Origin: CAXMRP01 sp964196155
GTDB taxonomy: Bacteria; Pseudomonadota; Alphaproteobacteria; Rhizobiales; Afifellaceae
DNA: 25,748 nucleotides
Direction of reading: 5' to 3'
Assembly (NCBI GenBank): GCA_964196155.1
Contig: CAXMRP010000076.1
Coordinates: 1 to 25,748 of the forward strand
Shown: positions 1 to 7,372 of the stretch, in pieces
How positions within the stretch are numbered: position 1 is the first letter of the stretch
Layout of the letters: each line of letters starts with the position of its first letter
Made by a program: the position numbers and the translations under genes
The notes under the pieces: model-generated
The model's input: only the letters and a program-made list of their open reading frames with translations
Database searches by the model: none
Told to the model about the DNA's origin: nothing

Positions 1-40
1 TTCCGTCAAAATCGGCCCGAAGCCGTATCGCAGCGCTCAT
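1..40 (-). CDS. IS630-family transposase, N-terminal fragment cut by the window edge
   Basis: Only the first 13 codons are inside the window. Reading leftward from the ATG at 40 they give MSAAIRLRADFDG, which resembles the start of many rhizobial IS630-type transposases (a short hydrophobic stretch, then LRxDFDG before the helix-turn-helix domain). A strong Shine-Dalgarno sequence (AGGAGG) lies 7 nt upstream on the minus strand, in the centre of an 8-bp inverted repeat. The assignment rests on a very short peptide. The rest of the element and its terminal repeats are outside the window or not recognisable, so any other protein with a similar N-terminus remains possible. Confidence 0.42.
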   Translation of the reverse strand, partial: MSAAIRLRADFDG

Positions 41-61
41 GGCGAACCTCCTTGGTTCGCC
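41..61 (-). promoter_or_regulatory. Stem-loop carrying the Shine-Dalgarno of the transposase-like gene
   Basis: GGCGAACC (41-48) and GGTTCGCC (54-61) are perfect 8-bp inverted repeats around a 5-nt loop. On the minus strand the AGGAGG ribosome binding sequence starts at the closing base pairs and runs across the loop, directly in front of the ATG at 40. In RNA this would hold or present the ribosome binding site, a plausible way to limit transposase translation. The fold is seen directly; the regulatory role is inferred. Confidence 0.5.
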
Positions 62-174
62 ACATTGATTCAGAAAACCGCCGATTCGGGAATCCCCTTA
101 AATAGTTAAACGTGAGTCGGGGTCAGCGCGACTTGGTATTATGCCATGGATGGCCGCCTAGTGGTGCCGGTCCA

Positions 175-666
175 GTGATCCGCATACTGGTGGCAGGTGT
201 GTGGATATGCATCGTCACCCTGGTTGCCGCCTACCTGGCCGTTTCGGCAAGCGCCTCAAAACAATCCGGAACCGGCGAGCATGGCGATGAGTTCTTCGGC
301 GGGCTGGATTATGCCAAGACCGAAATTATCTCCGTTCCCGTCATCGAGGAAGGCAAGATTCAAGGCTATGTCATCGCCCAGTTTGTCTACACGGTGGATG
401 TGAAGGCCAAGAAGAAACTTAGCGTCCCGCCCGATATATTCATCAACGATAGCGCCTTCCGCAATATCTATGTCAGCACGAAACTGAATTTCGATGCCAT
501 GGAAAAAGCCGATCTCGACGCCTTGACGGAAAGTATCAAGGGCGACGTCAATGAACGGTTTCACAAGGAAGTGGTGAAAGACATTCTGGTGGAGATTTAC
601 AACTTTGTCCCCAAGGACGACATCACCAGGAATCCGCTCCGGACAAAATTACAGCACCAGAATTAA
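175..666 (+). CDS. Membrane-anchored periplasmic protein of unknown function
   Basis: Not recognised as a named family. Starting at the GTG at 175 gives 163 residues that begin VIRILVAGVWICIVTL and contain one N-terminal transmembrane segment (about residues 3-25). A short linker follows, then about 135 soluble residues with alternating beta-like stretches and a charged helical C-terminus (AMEKADLDALTESIKGDV). A single-span anchor with a periplasmic domain is the best reading; the topology recalls FliL-like proteins, but no sequence signature supports that. An upstream GTG at 112 would add 21 residues of low plausibility, and neither start has a clear Shine-Dalgarno. The gene converges on the epimerase gene that ends at 747, with 80 bp between. 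Similar single-span proteins are common in Rhizobiales (from memory, not checked). Confidence 0.7.
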   Translation: MIRILVAGVWICIVTLVAAYLAVSASASKQSGTGEHGDEFFGGLDYAKTEIISVPVIEEGKIQGYVIAQFVYTVDVKAKKKLSVPPDIFINDSAFRNIYVSTKLNFDAMEKADLDALTESIKGDVNERFHKEVVKDILVEIYNFVPKDDITRNPLRTKLQHQN

Positions 667-746
667 TCCGCGCGCCACTTAGTCCGGATCGGAGCTTCGT
701 CAGGTGTTGAGTGCGCAGTCCAGAAACCAGGTGCGTCGAAGCGCTG

Positions 747-1595
747 TCAGGCAGCGTCCCAGCCGTCGCGAATATTCCGGTAGCCGTCTTTGTAGACCGC
801 CTCCGGGCTTTCGGAAAAATCACGCCACACCCGTGTCGCCGCCGCCAGTTCCGGCAGGCCCCGCCCGAAGGCCTCGATCGTCAGCCAGCCATCATATCCC
901 GACCCCTTGATGGCGGAATAGGTTTGCGCCCATGGCACATGGCCACGCCCCGGTACGCCCCGGTCGTTCTCCGAGATATGGATGTGGACCACTTCGCCGG
1001 CATTGCGCGTATAGGCGGCAACCGGATCGGCTTCTTCGATATTGGCGTGAAAGGTGTCGTACATTGCCTTGATCGCCGGATGGCCGACCGAGGCGGTGTA
1101 GGCGCACAAATCATCCATGGTGTTGGCGAAATAGGATTCAAACCGGTTAACCGCTTCCAGCGCGAATGTGACCCCGTGGCATGTTGCCACATCGCCGGCG
1201 GCCCGGTGAACATCGCGGGCGCGGGCGCGCTCGTCGTCGGTGGGTCCGACACCGGAAAACTGCCCAAGTACTTGATGCAAGGGCCCGCCGATTGTGTCCG
1301 CTCCGACTGCCGCCGTGCATTCGGCCGCACGGACAAGATAGTCCACTGCCGCGGCACGAACCGTTGCATCTTCCGACAGCGGATCGGTTTCCGCTGTCGG
1401 AATGACGGTAATCGCAGTGCGTTCAAGCCCGATATCGTCGAGCATCTTGCCGATCTTTGCATAGTCATCGGGCGTGCCGGAAAAGATCGGAATCTCAACG
1501 CCGTCATAGCCGGTCGCCTTGATGTCTTCCAGTAGCGTCCGGTGATCCTCGCTCACCCCGGTGGTCCACAACAACATGCAAAAGCCGATTTTCAT
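747..1595 (-). CDS. Sugar epimerase/isomerase, D-tagatose 3-epimerase family (TIM barrel)
   Basis: Predicted cytosolic metal-dependent ketose 3-epimerase, about 282 residues, the usual length for D-tagatose/D-psicose/L-ribulose 3-epimerases. Numbered from the ATG at 1595, candidate metal and catalytic residues are E147 (LEAVNRFES), D180 (MYDTFHANIEE), H206 (HIHISENDRG) and E241 (TIEAFG). Their spacing (33, 26, 35) equals that of the E152/D185/H211/E246 set of the Pseudomonas cichorii enzyme, and the HANIEE and ENDRG motifs are also present, so the chemistry is well supported although the sugar is not. A GTG at 1601 could add two residues; an AAGGAAAG ribosome binding site sits just upstream of both. 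It is the last gene of the leftward ABC transporter/kinase run, 34 bp or more after the kinase, suggesting that it isomerises the imported substrate or an oxidised derivative. Confidence 0.88.
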   Translation of the reverse strand: MKIGFCMLLWTTGVSEDHRTLLEDIKATGYDGVEIPIFSGTPDDYAKIGKMLDDIGLERTAITVIPTAETDPLSEDATVRAAAVDYLVRAAECTAAVGADTIGGPLHQVLGQFSGVGPTDDERARARDVHRAAGDVATCHGVTFALEAVNRFESYFANTMDDLCAYTASVGHPAIKAMYDTFHANIEEADPVAAYTRNAGEVVHIHISENDRGVPGRGHVPWAQTYSAIKGSGYDGWLTIEAFGRGLPELAAATRVWRDFSESPEAVYKDGYRNIRDGWDAA

Positions 1596-1635
1596 GAGCA
1601 CGTCTTTCCTTCCGTTCGTGCAACAACCGGCGCGG

Positions 1636-2583
1636 TCAATTCCCGCCGCGCCAACTGGTCATGGCAGCCTCCACCTGTGCCCGGTCAGTGATCCCCGCGT
1701 CGGAGCCCAGGCCCGACGCGACCAGCGAGGCAGCGGCAGTGCCCAGATGGGCGCATTCATTCAGGCTTCGCTCATCCGTGAGCCCCGCGATGAACCCGGC
1801 GGTATAAGCGTCACCGCAACCAGTCGAATCCACTACATCGATGTCGTAGACACCCACATGGATGCGGTCCTCGCCCATGGCGATCATCGATCCCTCACCG
1901 CCCATGGTCAAAACGCAGCATTTGACGCCCCGGGAATGGAAGAACTGGATGTTTTCCTCAACGCCCTTGATGCCGGAAAGGATTTCCGCCTCTTCGATCG
2001 AGGGGATGAAATAGTCGATATGGGGAAGCAGCGGCTCTACGAATTTCCAGGTGTCCTGCCCGGCACCCACCAGGTCCCAGGTCGTTACGCATCCGGCTTC
2101 CTGGCCCGCCTGCAACAGCGCGCGAGAGGGTTCGCCATCCAGTTTGGCCAGAAGCCCGGTGCCGCCCAGATGCAGGAACCGGCAGTCCAGAACGTCAGGC
2201 AGCACCGCCGAGCTCACGTCAAAATGATCCGAAGCGCCCCGGCAATGCAGCGCCGGACGGTCGCCGTTGGGGCGCACGTTGAGGATCGTGGCCGAAGTCT
2301 CCACGCCCTCCAATCGCGCCATATTCCGGCAGTCGATGCCAAATTGCGCCATCCGGTCGATGACAAAATCCGCTTTCTCGTCGCTACCCACCGCGCCCAC
2401 AGCCTGACAACTCAAGCCGAGTTTCGCCAGGTCAACCACCGTGCCGCCAGCGGTGCCGGCGACGGTCAAACGGATTTCCTCGATGAAATCCACATTGCCC
2501 CCTTCGGGGATCCCTGTGACCGGCCGACCGAGAATGTCGAGAATATAGAGCCCGACGACCGAGACGTCGAAGCGTCGGTTCAT
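1636..2583 (-). CDS. PfkB-family carbohydrate kinase (ribokinase-like)
   Basis: ATP-dependent sugar kinase of 315 residues, typical for the ribokinase/PfkB family. The first signature region is about residues 41-70 (AGTAGGTVVDLAKLGL), including the glycine pair near the substrate. The second signature is VDSTGCGDAYTAGF at 251-264, with catalytic base D258 in the GCGD anion-hole motif. The usual NxxE motif is present as S195-I-E-E198, a variation seen in other sugar kinases of this superfamily. The start ATG overlaps the stop of the upstream small membrane protein gene (ATGA), implying translational coupling to the transporter. Its place between transporter and epimerase suggests phosphorylation of the imported sugar or an intermediate. 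The substrate cannot be read from sequence; 2-keto-3-deoxygluconate, fructose-like and tetrulose substrates all remain possible. Confidence 0.9.
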   Translation of the reverse strand: MNRRFDVSVVGLYILDILGRPVTGIPEGGNVDFIEEIRLTVAGTAGGTVVDLAKLGLSCQAVGAVGSDEKADFVIDRMAQFGIDCRNMARLEGVETSATILNVRPNGDRPALHCRGASDHFDVSSAVLPDVLDCRFLHLGGTGLLAKLDGEPSRALLQAGQEAGCVTTWDLVGAGQDTWKFVEPLLPHIDYFIPSIEEAEILSGIKGVEENIQFFHSRGVKCCVLTMGGEGSMIAMGEDRIHVGVYDIDVVDSTGCGDAYTAGFIAGLTDERSLNECAHLGTAAASLVASGLGSDAGITDRAQVEAAMTSWRGGN

Positions 2584-2867
2584 CGGATCGAAGCCAGATA
2601 TTTTACGTACATCAACGCCGTGCCGATACCCAACATCGCCGCAACCAACAGGACGACCAGGATGATTCCAATCGCTTTGTAGATCGCTTTCGCGGGCACG
2701 CCCTCACGGCATAGCGGCACCAGATTGAAGGCCAGCGCTCCAATCACCACGGTCACGCAACCAATGGAGAAGAGCTTGATCGAAAACGGCTGAAATATCG
2801 CCATAATCGACAACACGCACAGCCCGATAATCGAGCGCTCCAACCATTTCGCCATTGTTGCGGTCAT
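2580..2867 (-). CDS. Small three-helix membrane protein encoded with the ABC transporter
   Basis: 95 residues, strongly hydrophobic, with three likely transmembrane segments at about 10-25, 30-51 and 64-88 and a short positively charged loop (CREGVPAKAIYK) between the second and third. No known domain recognised. It overlaps the upstream ATPase stop by 4 nt (ATGA) and its own stop overlaps the kinase start by 4 nt, so it is translated as part of the transporter operon. Small membrane proteins also accompany glycerol-type (GlpSTPQV) ABC transporters in rhizobia, where one belongs to DUF2160; this protein occupies a similar niche, but I cannot say it belongs to that family. A role as an accessory subunit of the permease complex is inference. 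Confidence 0.82.
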   Translation of the reverse strand: MTATMAKWLERSIIGLCVLSIMAIFQPFSIKLFSIGCVTVVIGALAFNLVPLCREGVPAKAIYKAIGIILVVLLVAAMLGIGTALMYVKYLASIR

Positions 2868-3958
2868 GTTGTCCTCAGCGCTTGTTCGTCGGCCGTGAAC
2901 ACATGGGTGGCGCCGGGCGGGAAACGGGTATGCACCACTTCACCCTCGGTGATCGGCACCCGCCAGTCGGTGACGACGCGCAAGTCGTGTATGCCATCGG
3001 ACAGATGGGCCAAGGTCTCCGCCCCCATGGGTTCCACCAAATCAATCTTGGTGGAGATGCTGTCTTCTGCTTCTTCCTGGCTCATCACCAGGTTTCGGGG
3101 TCGCACGCCCAGTGTCACCCTGGTTCCGGGTTCAATTTCGCTTATCCGTGGGTCAACCTGGATGACCATGGTTTGCCCGCCCTCGATATCGAACCCCGCC
3201 TTCCCCTCGCCCTCGGCGCCGGTGAAAATCGCGGGTAACAGGTTCATCTGTGGCGTACCGATAAAGCCGGCGACGAACAGATTGGCCGGCATCTGGAATA
3301 CGTTATGGGGTGTGTCCACCTGCTCGATCCGGCCGTCACGCATCACCGCGATCCGGTCGGCCATGGTCAAGGCCTCCAGCTGGTCATGGGTGACGATAAC
3401 CGTGGGGCGGGACAGGTCCTGCAACACTTCCTTGATCTCCCCGCGCATCTCCTCGCGCAGTTGCACGTCGAGGCGCGAGAGCGGCTCGTCGAACAGGAAA
3501 CAGGTGGGATCGCGGATAATCGAGCGGCCCACCGCGACCCGCTGTTTTTCGCCTTCGGCCAGCTGGTCCGGTGTGCGCTCAAGGACGGCGTGCAACTGCA
3601 GCGTCTCGGTGATTTTTGCCACGCGGGCCGCGATCTCCGCCTTGCCTAACCTGTCGGCGTAGAGCGGATAGGCGAGATTTTCAGCCACTGTCAGGTTGGG
3701 ATAGAGCGCGTAGAACTGAAAGCTCATCGCCACATTCCGGTCGCGCGCGGTCAGCGCGTTGACTTTTTTGCCGCCCAGGAAAACATCGCCGCCGGTCGGC
3801 ACTTCCAGCCCTGCCACCATACGCAACGTCGTGGTCTTTCCGCAGCCAGACGGACCCAGCAAGCACAGCACTTCGCCATCGCTCACATCAAGATCGATGG
3901 CATCTACGGCGATGAGGGCGCCGAATTTCTTGGTAAGATTGTGAAGCTCGATTGTCAT
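2864..3958 (-). CDS. Sugar ABC transporter ATP-binding protein 1 (degenerate signature motif)
   Basis: 364 residues of the MalK/UgpC type: an N-terminal nucleotide-binding domain (about 1-235) and a C-terminal TOBE/MOP-like regulatory domain (about 240-360). Walker A is GPSGCGKT at 35-42, the Q-loop is Q81, Walker B ends in D157-E158, the D-loop follows (LSRLD), and the H-loop His is H201 (VTHDQ). The signature normally reads LSGGQ; here it is LAEGE at 133-137, losing the Ser and the first Gly that contact ATP in the partner site. It overlaps the upstream permease stop (AAATGA) and the downstream membrane protein start. Together with ATPase 2 (7373-8452) it probably forms an asymmetric heterodimer that drives the two permeases. 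The substrate is probably a sugar or polyol, judged from the kinase and epimerase neighbours. Confidence 0.92.
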   Translation of the reverse strand: MTIELHNLTKKFGALIAVDAIDLDVSDGEVLCLLGPSGCGKTTTLRMVAGLEVPTGGDVFLGGKKVNALTARDRNVAMSFQFYALYPNLTVAENLAYPLYADRLGKAEIAARVAKITETLQLHAVLERTPDQLAEGEKQRVAVGRSIIRDPTCFLFDEPLSRLDVQLREEMRGEIKEVLQDLSRPTVIVTHDQLEALTMADRIAVMRDGRIEQVDTPHNVFQMPANLFVAGFIGTPQMNLLPAIFTGAEGEGKAGFDIEGGQTMVIQVDPRISEIEPGTRVTLGVRPRNLVMSQEEAEDSISTKIDLVEPMGAETLAHLSDGIHDLRVVTDWRVPITEGEVVHTRFPPGATHVFTADEQALRTT

Positions 3959-4824
3959 TTTTTTACAGTGCCAAACGTGACGCCACGCAAAAGCTGGCTT
4001 TGTAGCAAGAACGTTACGAAGAAAATCGGGATGAGGAATAGTGTGACGATCGCCGCCAGAAGCCCATAGTCCACGCCAACTTCACCGCCCAGCGTGCGGG
4101 CCATGGCGACTGGCACCGTGCGGGTCTCAACACCGGTCAACAGGAGTGCAAACAAGAACTCGTTCCACGTGAGGATCATGCCGAAGACGAATGTGGCCGC
4201 AAGCCCCGCCAGGATCTGCGGGATGCACATGCCGAAGAACACCCGCCGTTCGTTGGCGCCGTCCATGCGCGCGGCATCTTCGATTTCAGGGTTGAGTTCG
4301 TCGAAGAAACTTTTCACCAGCCACACCGAAAACGGAATGTTGAAGGCGGTGTAGAGCAGCATGATGCCCCAATAGCTGCCAGCCAACCCGGTTAGCCGGA
4401 ACATCAGGAAAATCGGGATGATCACCACGATGGGTGGCATCATGCGGGTGGTCAAAATGATGAAAAGATAGGTGTCATTTCCCTTCAGCGGATATCGGCT
4501 GAAGGCGTAGGCGGCCAGCGTACCGACGATCATCGCCATGATCACCGAGGTACCGGCGATGAAGATCGAATTAAAGAAGTAGAGCGCCATATCGGTGGCC
4601 TGGCTGGTGCCGGTGGTTATCGAGGCGCGGTAGAATACGCTGACGAAATTGTCGAATGTCGGCGTGAAGAACAGCTTCGGCGGCACGGCCAGCGCATCGG
4701 TCCGCGTCTTGAATGCGGTCAGAATGATCCACAGAACCGGGAAGAAGTAGATCAGTCCGACCACGGCCGTGACCAGGGTATATCCCCAACCGGCCTTGCC
4801 GATTTCGCGTTGTCTGCGGGCCAT
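3955..4824 (-). CDS. Carbohydrate ABC transporter permease (MalG type)
   Basis: Inner-membrane permease of 289 residues with about six transmembrane helices, the usual size for the MalG-like (CUT1) subunit. The cytoplasmic coupling EAA loop is visible near residue 185 (EDAARMDGANERRVFFGMCI), followed by an IPQILAGLAATFVFG segment, and the C-terminus is short, as in MalG. The start codon shares one base with the stop of the other permease (TGATG), and the stop overlaps the ATPase 1 start by 4 nt, so permease-permease-ATPase are tightly coupled. It would pair with the 4824-5741 product to form the channel for the substrate delivered by the binding protein. Confidence 0.93.
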   Translation of the reverse strand: MARRQREIGKAGWGYTLVTAVVGLIYFFPVLWIILTAFKTRTDALAVPPKLFFTPTFDNFVSVFYRASITTGTSQATDMALYFFNSIFIAGTSVIMAMIVGTLAAYAFSRYPLKGNDTYLFIILTTRMMPPIVVIIPIFLMFRLTGLAGSYWGIMLLYTAFNIPFSVWLVKSFFDELNPEIEDAARMDGANERRVFFGMCIPQILAGLAATFVFGMILTWNEFLFALLLTGVETRTVPVAMARTLGGEVGVDYGLLAAIVTLFLIPIFFVTFLLQSQLLRGVTFGTVKK

Positions 4825-5741
4825 CAGTTCACCTCCTCGGCGCGGCGGTTGACCGAGTAGAGGTAAAGGTTGGTCAAAACGATCACGATGAACAGCACGA
4901 TGTAGGCCAGTGCCGAGGATTGGCTGGTTTTGAAGAACTGGAACGCGGTCCGGTAGAGATAGACTGCGATGGTCTCGGTCGATGATCCCGGTCCGCCCTC
5001 GGTGATGATGTAGACAATATCAAACAGCTTGAAGGTCTCGATGGTACGGAAAAGCACCGCCAGCAGGAGCAGTGATTTGATGTAAGGAAATGTGATCGTC
5101 CGGAATCGCCGCCAGGCGCTCGCCCGGTCGATTTCCGCCGCCTCGTAAAGATATTTCGGCACGCTCACCAACCCGGCCAGCACCAGCAGCATCACAAACG
5201 GCGACCACATCCAGGCATCAGCGATAACGATCGCGGCGATTGCGCCCTGCTGCGAACCCAGCATCACGAATGGTTCCGGGGTGACAAAGTTCAGCGCATA
5301 GCTGACAATCCCGAATGTCGGCTCATAAAACAGTTTGAAAAACACGCCGACCGATACGAAGGACAGCATCATCGGCGTCAATACCAGCATCAGAACGATG
5401 CGGCGCATCGGGAAGACCTTGGCGAACATCAGCGCCAGCAAAAATCCGACAATCAGCTGCATCACCACCGATGAGCTGACGATAATCGCTGTCGTCTGAA
5501 ATCTTTCCCACACTCTTTCGTCGGTCAGAACCCGCTCGTAATTCGACAGGCCCCTGAATATCGGCACCTTCAGGCTGGTAGCCCTGTAGTTGAAGAAGCT
5601 CAGGCCGAAGGACCACAAAAGCGGAAAGATATTCATGAAGAACAGGATGGTGAGGGCCGGTGTGACCAGCAGCGCACCGCGACGTTTCGGGTCCAATAGC
5701 CAGGCCCCGAATCCACCCCTGTTGCTAACAGCGTTTGACAT
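4824..5741 (-). CDS. Carbohydrate ABC transporter permease (MalF type)
   Basis: 305-residue inner-membrane protein with about six transmembrane helices starting near residue 20 (ALLVTPALTILFFMNIFPLLWS). The EAA coupling loop near residue 205 (YEAAEIDRASAWRRFRTITF) identifies it as the MalF/UgpA-like CUT1 permease. The ribosome binding site is weak. The gene lies 86 bp downstream of the binding-protein gene, and that gap contains a perfect 12-bp stem-loop (5789-5816), so it is probably expressed from the same transcript at a lower level. Its stop TGA shares a base with the next permease ATG. Confidence 0.93.
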   Translation of the reverse strand: MSNAVSNRGGFGAWLLDPKRRGALLVTPALTILFFMNIFPLLWSFGLSFFNYRATSLKVPIFRGLSNYERVLTDERVWERFQTTAIIVSSSVVMQLIVGFLLALMFAKVFPMRRIVLMLVLTPMMLSFVSVGVFFKLFYEPTFGIVSYALNFVTPEPFVMLGSQQGAIAAIVIADAWMWSPFVMLLVLAGLVSVPKYLYEAAEIDRASAWRRFRTITFPYIKSLLLLAVLFRTIETFKLFDIVYIITEGGPGSSTETIAVYLYRTAFQFFKTSQSSALAYIVLFIVIVLTNLYLYSVNRRAEEVN

Positions 5742-5788
5742 AAGCTGGTCGCCCCGGTCGAGAATTGAAATCTAAATTGAAACCCAAA

Positions 5789-5816
5789 CGGTCCCCGGCC
5801 GAGTGGCCGGGGACCG
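5789..5816 (-). terminator. Perfect 12-bp stem-loop between binding protein and permease genes
   Basis: CGGTCCCCGGCC (5789-5800) and GGCCGGGGACCG (5805-5816) are exact reverse complements separated by a 4-nt loop. On the minus strand the hairpin follows the binding-protein stop codon by about a dozen bases and is followed by TTTGGGTTTC, a weak U-rich tract. This is the arrangement known from malE-malF-type operons, where such a structure stabilises the upstream mRNA or partly terminates transcription so that the binding protein is made in excess. The structure is certain from sequence; whether it terminates or protects RNA is inferred. Confidence 0.75.
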
Positions 5817-5827
5817 ATAGTCGGAAT

Positions 5828-7291
5828 TTATTTGATGTAACCACCGTCTTCCAGCAGCTCTTGCTGGAATTTGGCAACCGCATCAAGTGCTTCCTTGGCC
5901 GTAATCTGGCCGGTGATCGCCTTGTCGAACTCTTCCTGCTGCTGGGTCAGCAACTCGAAGAAATCCGGGACATGCCACACGTCTTTTTGCCAGTCGATCA
6001 TCTCGACATGGGCACGGTTCCACGGCCGCAGGTCGTTATATTCCGGTGAGGCCATGACGCTCATCAGGCCAGACTGACCACCGTTCTTGACGGCTTCGAG
6101 CTGGGTTTCAGGCGACAACCACCATTTCACCACGTTCAGCGCTTCATCAACGACAGCATCCGAGTTCCAGGTCGTCAGAACGAACGGCTGGCCACCGATA
6201 TTGCCGGTGCGGTCTATCGAACCGTCAGCCTTGCGCAGGCCCGGTGCCGGACCAAAGCCCGACTTGTCATGCACGGTCGAGGCTTTGGGATCGAGCACTG
6301 GCTCGCCCAGACCGACCCAATCGATGATCGCGCCGACTTTACCCTGCATGAAGAGATCCTGCTCGACGAAGATGTCCATCTGACCGGTCTTTGCCACTGG
6401 CGGCATGTACTGGATATAGGACAGGAACTGATCGAGTGCTTTGACTGAGGCTTCTGAATTCACCACGCCTTCGGCTTGTGCGCCTTCGACGGATTCATTC
6501 CAGATATCACCACCATGCTGCCACACGAATGCGTTGATCTGCATGGAAGAGAAGTCATAGCCTTTGCCGGCCTGATAGGCGATGCCATAGAACGGCTCGG
6601 TCAGCTTTTCGCCGGCCAGCATATCGCCGGCTTTGCGCTGGAAGAACTCGCCAATTTGGCCCCATTTGTCCCAGTCAGTGTCCTGCCAGTCTTCATAGGA
6701 GCACGGCAGATTGGTGTCGTACTTTGCCTTGAACGCTGCCATCTCACCATCGTGGCAAAAGATGTCCTTGCGGAAGTAGGTGACATAGGTATCCGGGAAT
6801 TGCGGAAAACCGTAATAGTTGACACCATCGGCAGGCGGCTCGCCCAATTCTTCAAGCTGCGCACGGGTCTTGTGCGGATAGGTCGAATAGGCCGAGACCA
6901 GTGCCGGGTGCAGATCTTTCATGATCGCGCCAAGTTCTGGATCCGATTTGATCTTGTCGGTCAGGTCCATGTAGTACCCGCCCTCGACAAAGGCGCCCAG
7001 CCATTGGCTGTCGGTCACGATCATCTGGTATTTCTGTTCGCCCGACGTCAGCGACGCAGCCACACGCTCATAAAAGCTCGGCCATGGAATAAAATCCATT
7101 TCCAGCGTCGTGGTGTGGCCGTCCGGCGACGTGTAGGTCTTGTCGAACTGCTCCTTCATGAAGCGTGTCGGCGGCCAGTCCGGCGCGGCCATGGTGATCG
7201 TGATGTCAGCCGAAAGCGCGGGGGCTATCCCGAACCCGGCCGCCAGAACGCAAGCGCCCAGCGAACTCCTTATTAGCTTACTCGTCTTCAT
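5828..7291 (-). CDS. Periplasmic sugar-binding protein of the ABC transporter
   Basis: Extracellular solute-binding protein, 487 residues, longer than most family 1 carbohydrate-binding proteins (about 400-450). The signal peptide is clear: MKTSKLIRSS, a hydrophobic core, then PALSA with likely cleavage after residue 28, leaving DITITMAAPDW as the mature start. Two cysteines (FCHDGEM and PCSYEDW) about 20 residues apart could form a periplasmic disulfide. Start choice: the GGAGG at 7298-7302 directly abuts an ATG at 7297, while the ATG at 7291 has a proper 6-nt spacing, so 7291 is preferred. It lies between ATPase 2 and the permeases, and a strong hairpin follows its stop. The mature part is rich in Trp and Tyr, as expected for stacking against sugars; the ligand is unknown. 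Confidence 0.92.
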   Translation of the reverse strand: MKTSKLIRSSLGACVLAAGFGIAPALSADITITMAAPDWPPTRFMKEQFDKTYTSPDGHTTTLEMDFIPWPSFYERVAASLTSGEQKYQMIVTDSQWLGAFVEGGYYMDLTDKIKSDPELGAIMKDLHPALVSAYSTYPHKTRAQLEELGEPPADGVNYYGFPQFPDTYVTYFRKDIFCHDGEMAAFKAKYDTNLPCSYEDWQDTDWDKWGQIGEFFQRKAGDMLAGEKLTEPFYGIAYQAGKGYDFSSMQINAFVWQHGGDIWNESVEGAQAEGVVNSEASVKALDQFLSYIQYMPPVAKTGQMDIFVEQDLFMQGKVGAIIDWVGLGEPVLDPKASTVHDKSGFGPAPGLRKADGSIDRTGNIGGQPFVLTTWNSDAVVDEALNVVKWWLSPETQLEAVKNGGQSGLMSVMASPEYNDLRPWNRAHVEMIDWQKDVWHVPDFFELLTQQQEEFDKAITGQITAKEALDAVAKFQQELLEDGGYIK

Positions 7292-7372
7292 TTCCATCCT
7301 CCACTTGGTTGGGTTACAAAGTCTTGATTGCTTTGTCTTTTTGGCGATTTGCCTAACTTTTTGTCTTCTGCT

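Noticed and set aside
742..756. CGCTG/CAGCG hairpin over the epimerase stop codon as a terminator
   Set aside because: Only 5 bp, overlaps coding sequence, and is not followed by a T-run on the minus strand.
711..1535. Long plus-strand ORF of 274 codons opposite the epimerase gene
   Set aside because: Shadow frame produced by high third-position GC of the epimerase gene. The translated product is rich in Arg, Gly and His with no domain, while the opposite strand has a complete active-site set.
7298..7372. A/T-rich gap between ABC ATPase 2 and the binding-protein gene as a separate promoter
   Set aside because: It contains AAAAAG/GACAAA-type repeats, but I found no convincing -35/-10 pair at proper spacing on the minus strand.
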